Positions 1 to 10,140 of a stretch of DNA of 64,000 nt are shown here, in pieces. This DNA is from Pelobates cultripes (taxonomy: Eukaryota > Chordata > Amphibia > Anura > Pelobatidae). The DNA lies in the NCBI GenBank assembly GCA_933207985.1, contig OW240920.1, forward strand, positions 148,016,264-148,080,263. The letters are read 5' to 3'. Below the pieces are notes generated by a model, which saw nothing but the letters and a program-made list of their open reading frames with translations, did no database searches and was not told where the DNA came from. Position 1 is the first letter of the stretch, and every line of letters begins with the position of its first letter. A program made the translations under genes and the position numbers.

Positions 1-209
1 GACCAACTGCGGGGTACACCATTTACTAATATCAGCATAAATCTCTGACCACGAGACCTCTCTCTGAATCTCTCACTTGAGAGATGGAATCAACTGGTAA
101 TAAACCAGACCGATGGTAGATGGAACAGGATACAATCTCGGGCCGTGTCCATGCTTAATAACAGAAAGTGATGATGAGAAAATGCAAACTTCGGAAACCA
201 TGATGGAAA

Positions 210-265
210 CTACCAACGGACCGCTCGGATCCCGCGCGCGGGATCCAGGATGACCGTCGGTAGCC
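210..265. repeat. GC-rich imperfect palindrome
   Basis: Positions 227-246 form a perfect 20-bp palindrome with a BamHI-like GGATCC at each end and an alternating CG core. Outside it, CTACCAACGG at 210-219 pairs nine of ten with CCGTCGGTAG at 256-265, separated by short unpaired arms. It could extrude as a cruciform or fold as a hairpin in RNA. It lies in Penelope-associated sequence; function unknown. Confidence 0.6.
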
Positions 266-883
266 TGAGGAAAGCTGGAGACGTTCGCCGCGATCCATGA
301 TAGCCCGGGAGGTCGGAGGAGGTCAAGTCAGGCCTCTCGACGACCTGAGAGATAGGACAATTGGAAGGCACGAAAACAAAGAAACGACAAATAATGTAGA
401 CAAAAGGAAATACTTACCAGAAAGTTGGAGTGCGCTAGCAACTGCAGTGGAGTCAAGATCTTCTCTGAGTACTCTGAAAAAATATACAGTATATAGTGCA
501 GACTATCTGTATATACAGGGTATGCAAAATTAAAAGTATATCTGGGGATCAACTCACATGGACCAGAGCCCTATCACCCCTGGCTCTGGGTTTGAATTGC
601 TCCAATGGAGAGGGATAAACCCACAGTATAGCAAAACAGGATACTCTTCTGAATCAGATGTAATATCTAGGCAGTATAAACAAATAGAGAGGCCGGAGCC
701 CAAATTGAATAGTATCAAGCACAGTATTTATTTAAACAAAACATTAAAAACTCTTACTTGAAGTAGTGGGTTTGCCAGCAATAAACCCACAACTAGATAA
801 GCAGGAATTTACACACAGAAAATGATACAGCTTAGACACTTCCGGGTTCCGGTCACGTGACCGCTGGGACCGCCTCTCTCTGA

Positions 884-924
884 TGTCACACGTGACGCGT
901 TTCGCCTTCTTCTGAAGATATCAT
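884..924 (-). other. Degenerate hammerhead-like motif (Penelope type)
   Basis: On the minus strand a CAGAAGA box is followed by a GAAAC box running into the self-complementary ACGCGT and then C. This is the layout of the minimal hammerhead ribozymes described in Penelope-like terminal repeats (CUGANGA, stem II, GAAAC, very short stem III, cleavage triplet). Here the first box differs from CUGANGA at its second base and stem II is almost absent, so it is probably inactive if it is related at all. Confidence 0.3.
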
Positions 925-1847
925 TCCTGTTCAGCCCTGTCCAGACACTCCCCTTGTGTTTCACCATTGGCTGAGGGGGCAGTCAATCAGACTAGGATTT
1001 ATTTCTGGTCCTCCCACTCTCAGTGAGTATGTGCACTCGATTCATAAGTGTTTTCTAGGGCTGTCTATGAAATCTGTTCATACTGCCTATAGTAAAGATT
1101 ACAACACTGTAGGCTGATATTGCCCAAAAGATCACATTATGAAAAAAATATTACTATAAAAAACTTTTATAAATATTTTAGCTTCCAACAATATATAGTC
1201 ACATTTACATTCTTTATATTTTTATTGCAATGGGGATCATCTACTAAATAGAATTAGACATAAAATAATATTTCTTGCAATCAAGTGAAAAATAGAAGCT
1301 AGAAATATCAACCCAAAGTCCAGCCCTGGGATAACATTATTTAAAAACAAAATTTAAATAAAATCAAAAGTATTGAAAATTCCAGGGGATCATCACCTAA
1401 ATGTAAATGTATCAAACATCTAGCTTGACATAGTGTGTGGATAGTTCCTCTATATAGAGAGGATCAATAAATGTAGGTAGAGATAAATATTCAATATTGG
1501 AGTTGTCTATACTGAGAAATGAACAGAATTCTGAATGGGGATTATCTACTAAACAGAATCTTTTTTTACCAAATATTAAATTCTAAACAAACAAACAAAC
1601 AGTAATCTGTTATTAATTATGTCCTCTGTTGCCAATCATCAACCTACAGTGCGTACATTACATTTCATACCAGTCATTAAAACATTGCATCATCTGTATA
1701 CATCTATATGCTCATATTCATATACACATGCACATTACATTATCTATATTGCGTTTGATGCTGTAGAGTTTATCTCTTATATATCTCGAGAAGAGAAAAA
1801 TAGGTTAGCATATACATTTATGTATTTGAATACCATTCTTATTGTAC

Positions 1848-2010
1848 TTATAGAAAGTGACAGATCTCGAAGTCCTCGTTAAGGCCATTAGGTGATAGGG
1901 ATTTTAATTTAAGTATCCATCTCATTTCTTGTTGGGCTAACTTCTTATCTAAATCTTCTCCTCGCCAATCTCTATTAACTTTTTCTAGTCCTAAAAATCT
2001 AAGGTGAAAT
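1848..2010 (-). pseudogene. C-terminal fragment of a Penelope-like element protein
   Basis: Reading the minus strand from about 2010 to the stop at 1848-1850 gives some 54 residues. They contain FLGLEKVNRDWRG, then LAQQEMRWILKLKSLSPNGL, then NEDFEICHFL and the stop. Tryptophan-isoleucine followed by LKSLSPNGLNED is the typical end of the GIY-YIG endonuclease domain of Neptune/Penelope retroelements, which lies after the reverse transcriptase. Upstream in this frame there is a stop at about 2013 and no further match, so only the extreme C-terminus survives. It is a dead, 5'-truncated insertion. Recognition is by motif memory; a protein search would settle the family. Confidence 0.75.
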
Positions 2011-2012
2011 AC

Positions 2013-2425
2013 TTACCTCGGAGAGAAGGTAAATAGCAGATCGGAAAAGCAAGTCACGTAAACCCAAAGGGTCAGGAGCTAAAAGGCAGCTAAAGGGTTA
2101 GTTGCTGAAGGCAAGGAAACCGTGCTCCCCTGTTGGCGTCTGAGCACTGGTCCCTGCTTGTGAGAAATTACCCTTGGAGATGTGCCGCCGCCGGGCTGGT
2201 GTAAACCGTGGTTGCGTGCCCAGGAATCTTCATAAAAACTTTGCCCCTCATGGCATGAGCCGTAGGGCTTTCATCCTTCCAATCATATTTAGGTGTCCGT
2301 ATCCTGGTGTCCTCTTGGATAGTATGGCAGCAGTGCTTGCCTGGACACCCACCTATCTCCGTGTCAACAGTGGGTACTGAGCTTTCCTCAGTGATATTCC
2401 CCCCAGGCCTGCGGCCAAAAGGGGG
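2013..2425. other. Intergenic sequence, nothing recognised
   Basis: No conserved coding frame, RNA gene or repeat unit was recognised. Open frames on both strands overlap here without family features. Confidence 0.5.
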
Positions 2426-2735
2426 TTCGGGCACAGGTAGAGCAGGCCAGAGAGAAGGGCACAGACATAGTAGGCCAATCAAATGGGCGCAGAACTAGCA
2501 GGCCAATCAATGGGGCACAGACATAGCAGGCCAATCAATGGGGCACAGACATAGTAGGCCAATCAAGGGAGCATAGACATAGCAGGCCAATAAAGGGGGC
2601 ACAGACAGAGCAGGCCAATCAATGGGGCACAGACAGAGCAGGGCAATCAATGGGGCACAGACAGAGCAGGCCAATCATAGCGGCACAGACAGAGAAGGCC
2701 AATCAAAGAGGCACAGACATAGCAGGCCAATCCTG
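2426..2735. repeat. 28-bp minisatellite carrying CCAAT boxes
   Basis: About eleven tandem copies of a 28-bp unit, each built of GGCACAGACATAG and CAGGCCAATCAATG with point changes. Nearly every unit holds GGCCAATCA, a good match to the NF-Y (CCAAT-box) recognition sequence, so CCAAT boxes recur about every 28 bp on the + strand. The array lies 7.3 kb upstream of the properdin start codon. Confidence 0.85.
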
Positions 2736-3422
2736 GGTTGCGTATTATATGAGTAATGGGGACCCCTGAGTTTGGGCAGAGTCCCCTAAATATCTGTAAA
2801 TCCTCAGGGTATCCTGTGACCTAGGACCCCTAGACATCAACCCTTTTAGACAGCATAATACTGTGCAAACAAACCTCAACCGGGACTGGCAGTCCCTAAA
2901 TGCCCAGCAGGCAAAATAGTGGTATTCCAGCTATATTGGGTATAAGCTGAAGTTGTTCCAGAGCTTATAGTGTCCATAAAATCAAGATATACTGAGCGAT
3001 ACATTCCTTAAACTGTGAATTGGTTTGCACATGTACATACAGATCTGTTTGAGATTCTTATCTTGTTATAGAACATCATCATCACACCACCTGAAGGGTA
3101 ATGTACCAATGGTCTCTTTCAGGAGTAGGGCTAAACAACTGCCAACACAATGAATCTCCCCATAGAACCTGATAAAAAGAGTAGTGTCAGAATAGACTGG
3201 GCTCCCATACCGGTCTGAGCCAGAACCAGAGCCAGGTCTGATTAGCTTTTAACATATGCCATGGACAGTGAATTCATACAAGAATAGTCTCATCTGAGAC
3301 TCCATAGCTGGACCAGAATATATATACTGTGAAGCACATCAATCCTAGGGCTAACTAGCCAACTGGCTCTGTATACACCCTGTACAGAGCCTGTATTACT
3401 GAGTTTCATATATACCTGTAAC
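2736..3422. other. Spacer, no gene seen
   Basis: Single-copy-looking AT-rich sequence with no recognised coding or repeat feature, leading into the 35-bp array. Confidence 0.5.
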
Positions 3423-4736
3423 TCACAGTAATCTGTTATACACTGTCAGTAAAACTCACAGCAACCTGTGATATACGCTGTCAGCAAAACTCACAGCAAT
3501 CTGTGATATACACTGCCAGCAAAACTCACAGCAATCTGTGATATACACTCTCAGCAAAACTCACAGCAATCTGTGATATACACTCTCAGCAAAACTCACA
3601 GCAATCTGTGATATACGCTGTCAGTAAAACTCACAGCAATCTGTGATATACACTGTCAGTAAAACTCACAGCAATCTGTGATATACACTGTCAGTAAAAC
3701 TCACAGCAATCTGTGATATACACTGTCAGTAAAACTCACAGCAATCTGTGATATACACTGTCAGTAGAACTCACAGCAATCTGTGATATACGCTGTCAGT
3801 AAAACTCACAGCAATCTGTGATATACACTGTCAGTAAAACTCACAGCAATCTGTGATATACGCTGTCAGTAAAACTCACAGCAATCTGTGATATACGCTG
3901 TCAGTAAAACTCACAGCAATCTGTGATATACGCTGTCATTGAAACTCACAGCAATCTGTGATATACACTGTCAGTAAAACTCACAGCAATCTGTGATATA
4001 CACTGTCAGTAGAACTCACAGCAATCTGTGATATACGCTGTCAGTAAAACTCACAGCAATCTGTGATATACACTGTCAGTAAAACTCACAGCAATCTGTG
4101 ATATACGCTGTCAGCAAAACTCACAGCAATCTGTGATATACACTCTCAGCAAAACTCACAGCAATCTGTGATATACAGTGTCAGTAAAACTCACAGCAAT
4201 CTGTGATATACGCTGTCAGTAAAACTCACAGCAATCTGTGATATACAGTGTCGGTAAAACTCACAGCAATCTGTGATATACGCTGTCATTGAAACTCACA
4301 GCAATCTGTGATATACACTGTCAGTAGAACTCACAGCAATCTGTGATATACACTGTCAGTAAAACTCACAGCAACCTGTGATATACACTGTCAGTAAAAC
4401 TCACAGCAACCTGTGATATACACTGTCAGCCAAACTCATAAAACTCACAGCAATCTGTGATATACGCGGTCAGTAAAACTCACAGCAACCTGTGATATAC
4501 ACTGTCAGTAAAACTCACAGCAATCTGTGATATACACTGTCAGTAAAACTCACAGCAACCTGTGATATACACTGTCAGTAAAACTCACAGCAATCTGTGA
4601 TATACACTGTCAGTAAAACTCACAGAAATCTGTGATATACGCTGTCAGTAAAACTCACAGCAATCTGTGATATACACTGTCAGTAAAACTCACAGCAACC
4701 TGTGATATACACTGTCAGTAAAACTCACAGCAATCC
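3423..4736. repeat. 35-bp minisatellite, left block
   Basis: Roughly 37 copies of a 35-bp unit of the form ACTCACAGCAATCTGTGATA followed by TACACTGTCAGTAAA. Inside each unit TCACAG and CTGTGA form a perfect inverted repeat around CAAT, so each unit has a small dyad. Units differ by a few point changes (AATCTG/AACCTG, CACTG/CGCTG). The same repeat resumes at 6664. Confidence 0.95.
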
Positions 4737-4861
4737 AGGGGTCAAGTCCTGGGGAAAAAGGTGTGGGAACTCACCCAAGATTCCCGCCTCCCCTCCCCAC
4801 CCCCTTAAAAAAAATTTATTTTTTTTTAAAAATTACACTCCTATGCATATAGTGCAGTGCA

Positions 4862-5575
4862 GGGTGTGTATAATGAAGGTAGTGTGTTTGTAGTGAATGC
4901 AGAGTATGAATAATAAATGTAGTGTGTTTGCAGTGAGTGCAGTGTGAATAATAATTGTAGTGTATTTGTAGTGAGTGCAGAGTGTGTATAATGAATGCAG
5001 TGTGTTTTTAGTGAGTCCAGAGTGTGTATAATGAATGCAGTGTGTTTTTAGTGAGTGCGGAGTGTGTATAATGAATGTAGTGTATTTGTAGTGAGTGCAG
5101 TGTGTATAACAAATGTAGTGTATTTGTAGTGAGTGCAGTGTATAATAAATGTAGTGTGTTTGTAGTGAGTGCAGTGTGTATAGTGAATGTAGTGTTTTTG
5201 TAGTGAGTGCAGAGTGTGTATAATGAATGCAGAGTGTGTATAGTGAATGTAGTGTGTTTGTAGTGAGTGCAGAGTGTGTATAGTGAATGTAGTGTGTTTG
5301 TAGTGAGTGCAGAGTGTGTATAATGAATGTAGTGTGTTTGTAGTAAGTGCAAATTGTGTATAATGAATTTAGTGTGTTTGCAGTGAGTGCAGAGTGTGTA
5401 CAATGAATGCAGTGTATGTAGTGTGTTTGTAGTGAATGCAGAGTGTGTATAGTGAATGTAGTGTGTAGTGAGTACAGAATGTGTATAATGAATGCAGAGT
5501 GTGTATAGTGAATGCAGAGGGTGTATAGTGAATGTAGTGTGTTTGTAGTGAGTGAAGAGTGTGTATAATGAATGC
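4862..5575. repeat. Degenerate ~40-bp GT-rich tandem repeat
   Basis: Repeats of the type GTGTGTATAATGAATGTAGT followed by GTGTTTGTAGTGAGTGCAGA, with units between about 30 and 40 bp. The long minus-strand frame through it, rich in His, Thr, Leu and Tyr, is an artefact of the repeat. Confidence 0.85.
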
Positions 5576-6340
5576 AGCGTGTGCTGGATGATGTGTGTGT
5601 GCGCGCTGGATGACGTGTGTGTGCGCGCTGGATGGCGTGTGTGTGCGCGCTGGATGACGTGTGTGTNNNNNNNNNNNNNNNNNNNNNNNNNNNNNNNNNN
5701 NNNNNNNNNNNNNNNNNNNNNNNNNNNNNNNNNNNNNNNNNNNNNNNNNNNNNNNNNNNNNNNNNNNNNNNNNNNNNNNNNNNNNNNNNNNNNNNNNNNN
5801 NNNNNNNNNNNNNNNNNNNNNNNNNNNNNNNNNNNNNNNNNNNNNNNNNNNNNNNNNNNNNNNNNNNNNNNNNNNNNNNNNNNNNNNNNNNNNNNNNNNN
5901 NNNNNNNNNNNNNNNNNNNNNNNNNNNNNNNNNNNNNNNNNNNNNNNNNNNNNNNNNNNNNNNNNNNNNNNNNNNNNNNNNNNNNNNNNNNNNNNNNNNN
6001 NNNNNNNNNNNNNNNNNNNNNNNNNNNNNNNNNNNNNNNNNNNNNNNNNNNNNNNNNNNNNNNNNNNNNNNNNNNNNNNNNNNNNNNNNNNNNNNNNNNN
6101 NNNNNNNNNNNNNNNNNNNNNNNNNNNNNNNNNNNNNNNNNNNNNNNNNNNNGTGAGTGCTGGATGATAGGTGTGTGTGTGTGTGTGCTGGATGATGGGT
6201 GTCTGAGTGCTGGATGATGGGTGTGTGTGTGTGAGTGCTGGATGATGGGTGTGTGTGAGTGCTGGATGATAGGTGTGTGTGTGTGTGTGCTGGATGATGG
6301 GTGTGTGAGTGCTGGATGATGGGTGTGTGTGTGGGGGGAA
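5576..6340. repeat. TGGATGA/GTGTGT tandem repeat around an assembly gap
   Basis: Both sides of the N run consist of units such as GTGCTGGATGATGGGTGTGT. On the left side the units carry GCGCGC. The repeat therefore almost certainly continues through the unsequenced 5667-6152, and the true array length is unknown. Confidence 0.8.
5667..6152. other. Assembly gap (486 N)
   Basis: Run of N within a low-complexity GT-rich tandem repeat. The frames of X residues crossing it carry no information. Confidence 1.
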
Positions 6341-6445
6341 GCATTTTTTACTTTATGTATAATTTGTATTTATCCCCCCTCCCTGCTTCTTACCTTGTCA
6401 GGGAGGGGGGGAGATCGCCTGGTGGTCCGGTGGAGGGAGGCAGCC

Positions 6446-6522
6446 AGCTTTAACTCTCGCGAGACTCGCCTGTGCGGAGCGTTGCCATGGTAACAGCCGC
6501 GGGTCTCGCGAGAGTTAGAGCT
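6446..6522. repeat. Inverted repeat with two TCTCGCGAGA motifs around an X-box-like palindrome
   Basis: The arms 6446-6465 and 6503-6522 are complementary at 19 of 20 positions. Each arm contains the palindrome TCTCGCGAGA (6455-6464 and 6504-6513), the CGCG element known to bind BANP. Between them, GTTGCCATGGTAAC at 6481-6494 is itself palindromic and fits the RFX X-box consensus. Whether this is a MITE end or a regulatory cassette cannot be told from sequence. Confidence 0.85.
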
Positions 6523-6591
6523 GGAGGGGGAACACAGCGTGTGATGGCCCCTCTGTGCAGGTAGCAGGGCCGGTCCTGCAGGATCACTAGC

Positions 6592-6637
6592 GGGAACGGC
6601 GTTCCTGCTTTGGAAAAAGTGCAGGAACGCCGTTCCC
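6592..6637. repeat. Perfect 17-bp inverted repeat (hairpin)
   Basis: GGGAACGGCGTTCCTGC at 6592-6608 is exactly complementary to 6621-6637, with a 12-nt loop. It sits 27 bp before the 35-bp array resumes and 70 bp after the CGCG/X-box inverted repeat. It probably belongs to the same inserted palindromic element. Confidence 0.85.
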
Positions 6638-6663
6638 ATTCGTTCCTGCAGGACTCGAGCCCT

Positions 6664-9186
6664 GCAGCAATCTGTGATATACACTGTCAGTAAAACTCAC
6701 AGCAATCTGTGATATACACTGCCAGCAAAACTCACAGCAATCTGTGATATACACTGTCAGTAAAACTCATAAAACTCACAGCAATCTGTGATATACACTG
6801 TCAGTAAAACTCACAGAAATCTGTGATATACACTGTCAGTAAAACTCACAGCAACCTGTGTTATACACTGTCAGTAAAGCTCACAGCAATCTGTGATATA
6901 CACTGTCAGTAAAACTCACAGCAATCTGTGATATACACTGTCAGCAAAACTCACAGCAATCTGTGATATACACTGTCAGTAAAACTCACAGCAATCTGTG
7001 ATATACACCGTCAGTAAAGCTCACAGTAATCTGTGATATACACTGTCAGTAAAGCTCACAGCAATCTGTGATATACACTGCCAGCAAAACTCACAGCAAT
7101 CTGTGATATACACTGCCAGCAAAACTCACAGCAATCTGTGATATACACTGCCAGCAAAACTCACAGCAATCTGTGATATACACCGTCAGTAAAGCTCACA
7201 GTAACCTGTGATATACACTGTCAGTAAAACTCACAGCAATCTGTGATATACACTGTCAGCAAAACTCACAGCAATCTGTGATATACACCGTCAGTAAAGC
7301 TCACAGTAACCTGTGATATACACTGTCAGTAAAACTCACAGCAATCTGTGATATACACTGTCAGCAAAACTCACAGCAATCTGTAATATACACTGTCAGT
7401 AAAACTCACAGCAATCTGTGATATACACCGTCAGTAAAGCTCACAGTAATCTGTGATATACACTGTCAGTAAAGCTCACAGCAATCTGTGATATACGCTG
7501 TCAGTAAAACTCACAGCAATCTGTGATATACACTGTCAGTAAAACTCACAGCAATCTGTGATATACACTGCCAGCAAAACTCACAGCAATCTGTGATATA
7601 CACTGTCAGCCAAACTCATAAAACTCACAGCAATCTGTGATATACGCTGTCAGCAAAACTCACAGCAACCTGTGATATACACTGTCAGTAAAACTCACAG
7701 CAACCTGTGATATACACTGTCAGTAAAACTCACAGCAATCTGTGATATACACTGTCAGTAAAACTCACAGCAACCTGTGATATACACTGTCAGTAAAACT
7801 CACAGCAATCTGTGATATACACTGCCAGCAAAACTCACAGCAATCTGTGATATACGCTGTCAGTAAAACTCACAGCAATCTGTGATATACACTGTCAGCA
7901 AAACTAAATCTGTGATATACGCTGTCAGTAGAATTCACAGCAATCTGTGATATACACTGTCAGTAAAACTCACAGCAACCTGTGATATACACTGTCAGTA
8001 AAACTCACAGCAATCTGTGATATACACTGTCAGTAAAACTCACAGCAATCTGTGATATACACTGCCAGCAAAACTCACAGCAATCTGTGATATACGCTGT
8101 CAGTAAAACTCACAGCAATCTGTGATATACACTGCCAGCAAAACTAAATCTGTGATATACGCTGTCAGGAAAACTCACAGCAATCTGTAATATACACTGT
8201 CAGTAAAACTCACAGCAATCTGTGATATACACTGTCAGTAAAACAGCAATCTGTGATATACACTGTCAGTATCTGTCACAGATATACACTGTCAGTAAAA
8301 CTCACAGCAATCTGTGATATACGCTGTCAGTAAAACTCACAGCAATCTGTGATATACGCTGCCAGCAAAACTCACAGCAATCTGTGATATACACTGTCAG
8401 TAAAACTCACATCAATCTGTGATATACACTGTCAGTAAAACTCACAGCAATCTGTGATATACACTGTCAGTAAAACTCACAGCAATCTGTGATATACGCT
8501 GCCAGTAAAACTCACAGCAATCTGTGATATACACTGTCAGTAAAACTCACAGCAATCTGTGATATACACTGCCAGCAAAACTCACAGCAATCTGTGATAT
8601 ACGCTGTCAGTAAAACTCACAGCAATCTGTGATATACACTGCCAGCAAAACTAAATCTGTGATATACGCTGTCAGGAAAACTCACAGCAATCTGTAATAT
8701 ACACTGTCAGTAAAACTCACAGCAATCTGTGATATACACTGTCAGTAAAACTCACATCAATCTGTGATATACACTGTCAGTAAAACTCACAGTAATCTGT
8801 GATATACGCTGTCAGTAAAACTCACAGCAATCTGTGATATACGCTGCCAGTAAAACTCACAGCAATCTGTGATATACGCTGTCAGTATAACTCACAGCAA
8901 CCTGTGATATACACTGTCAGTAGAACTCACATCAATCTGTGATATACGCTGTCAGTAAAACTCACAGCAATCTGTGATATACACTGCCAGCAAAACTCAC
9001 AGCAATCTGTGATATACGCTGTCAGTAAAACTCACAGCAATCTGTGATATACACTGTCAGTAAAACTCACAGCAATCTGTGATATACACTGTCAGTAAAA
9101 CTCACAGCAATCTGTGATATACACTGTCAGTAAAACTCACAGCAATCTGTGATATACGCTGTCAGTAAAACTCAGTAATCTGTAAT
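6664..9186. repeat. 35-bp minisatellite, right block
   Basis: About 72 copies of the same 35-bp unit as at 3423-4736, including occasional units shortened by deletion (for example near 7905, 8140 and 8250). The two blocks are in the same orientation, so the 1.9 kb between them is best explained as an insertion or as another array that arose inside the first. Confidence 0.95.
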
Positions 9187-9461
9187 ATAGTAGTAGTGTG
9201 CTGTGTGTGTGTGTGAGGGTGCTGTTAGTGTGCTGTGTGTGTGAGGGTGAGGTGTGAGAATTTGTTTGGAGTGATTGTGTGTTGGGTGGGGGTGGAGGGG
9301 CAGATTAAGAAAGGTAAGAATAATCCCCCCTCCCTTCTTACCTTTTGCCTGGGAGGGGGGGGTCCTTGCTTCCACCCCTGATCCCTGGTGTTCTTAGTGG
9401 TGAGAATGAATATATAACACTGTATTCTAGCATACTGTATCACACTGGATTATAGCACTCT
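9187..9461. other. GT-rich spacer, no gene
   Basis: Begins with a GTGTGT-rich run. Around 9320-9365 it holds a C-rich block, then CTTCTTACCTT, then a G-rich block, resembling 6376-6412 on the other side of the 35-bp array's insertion. No coding sequence is recognised. Confidence 0.5.
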
Positions 9462-9672
9462 GTATCATTTCAGTGTAGTTTAGTGCAGTGTAGTTTAGTT
9501 TAATGCAGTGTAGTTTAGTGTAGTTTAATGCAGTTTAATGTAGTGTAGTTTAGTGCAGTTAAATGCAGTGTATTTTTGTGCAGTGTAGTTCAGTGTAGTT
9601 TAGTTTAATGCAGTGTAGTTTAGTAGTGCAGTGTCATTTAGTGCAGGGTAGTTTAGTGCAGTTTAATGCAGC
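9462..9672. repeat. Short-unit tandem repeat (GTGTAGTTTAGTGCA type)
   Basis: Irregular repetition of GTGTAGTTTAGT and TTTAATGCA words of about 10 to 20 bp, ending 400 bp before the properdin start codon. Confidence 0.8.
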
Positions 9673-9689
9673 TTTTCTCATTAACGCGA

Positions 9690-10076
9690 TGATTTTGCAA
9701 TCTATGGTTTCTTAACTTATAATATGAATTTCCAGATCCCTGGTCATACTTTGTCGGCTGGTTTACATCTGCACTCGGGGGCTATTTCAGATCCCCTCAT
9801 TCGGCCAATTCTCAGGGACAAACAGCAGATACTCGGGCCAGGAAGATACCACCCCCAGGCTCTTTTAACAGAGATAACAAAGATTTACAAGAAATTTTGC
9901 AACAGAGTAAACTTTAGTCTTTTCTGCTTTCTTTTCATTTAATAGGGAGGGACTGTGAGATGAAAGGGCATTTATTTAAGAAGAGGGGGAGGTTGTTGTG
10001 AGGGCTGGAGGAGGGTGTGAGGACTGCATATACTCTACGCTTTGCACTGTTTGTGTCACTGATCCATCTGTCCACC
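9690..10076 (+). promoter_or_regulatory. CFP: Probable CFP promoter and 5' UTR
   Basis: Non-repetitive sequence directly before the properdin start codon. TTTATTTAAG at 9971-9980 is TATA-like and would place initiation about 25 to 30 bp downstream, leaving a 5' UTR of roughly 70 nt. TTTTGCAAT at 9693-9701 fits a C/EBP site, plausible because properdin is made by myeloid cells. The start codon context, CCACCATGG, is a strong Kozak sequence. The transcription start itself cannot be read from sequence. Confidence 0.4.
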
Positions 10077-10140
10077 ATGGCCCCCATCTTTCTGCTGCTC
10101 CAGGCTGTGGTAGGGGCTTTCCTATTCCTGTACTTTCCAG
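10077..10140 (+). CDS. CFP: CFP exon 1: signal peptide
   Basis: Starts [20 protein letters not shown], an almost wholly hydrophobic stretch fitting a secretory signal peptide. It ends in phase 1 before the donor GTAAGC at 10141; the split codon completes as Glu with exon 2. The start was chosen for its CCACCATGG context and because it directly precedes the hydrophobic core. Confidence 0.93.

Larger units (their letters stand above)
1..1847 (-). mobile_element. Non-coding part of a Penelope-like element remnant
   Basis: This stretch lies downstream, in minus-strand sense, of a Penelope-type endonuclease fragment that stops at 1848. No supported gene is present; the short open frames are unconserved. 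It contains a GC-rich palindrome near 210-265, a CACGTG palindrome at 850-863 and a short segment near 884-924 that on the minus strand resembles the hammerhead-type core found in terminal repeats of these elements. Assignment of the whole stretch to one element is inference from position, and its left limit is unknown. Confidence 0.4.

Noticed and set aside
4833..6344. Long minus-strand frame rich in His/Thr/Leu/Tyr across the gap
   Set aside because: It consists of two low-complexity tandem repeats and a run of N; no domain and no splice or start context.
3423..9186. CRISPR-like array of dyad-containing repeats
   Set aside because: Repeats are contiguous without unique spacers, there are no cas genes, and the surroundings are vertebrate.
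9724..9942. 72-codon frame upstream of CFP as a small gene or upstream exon
   Set aside because: No recognised domain, no conserved features, and it ends in sequence typical of a promoter region.
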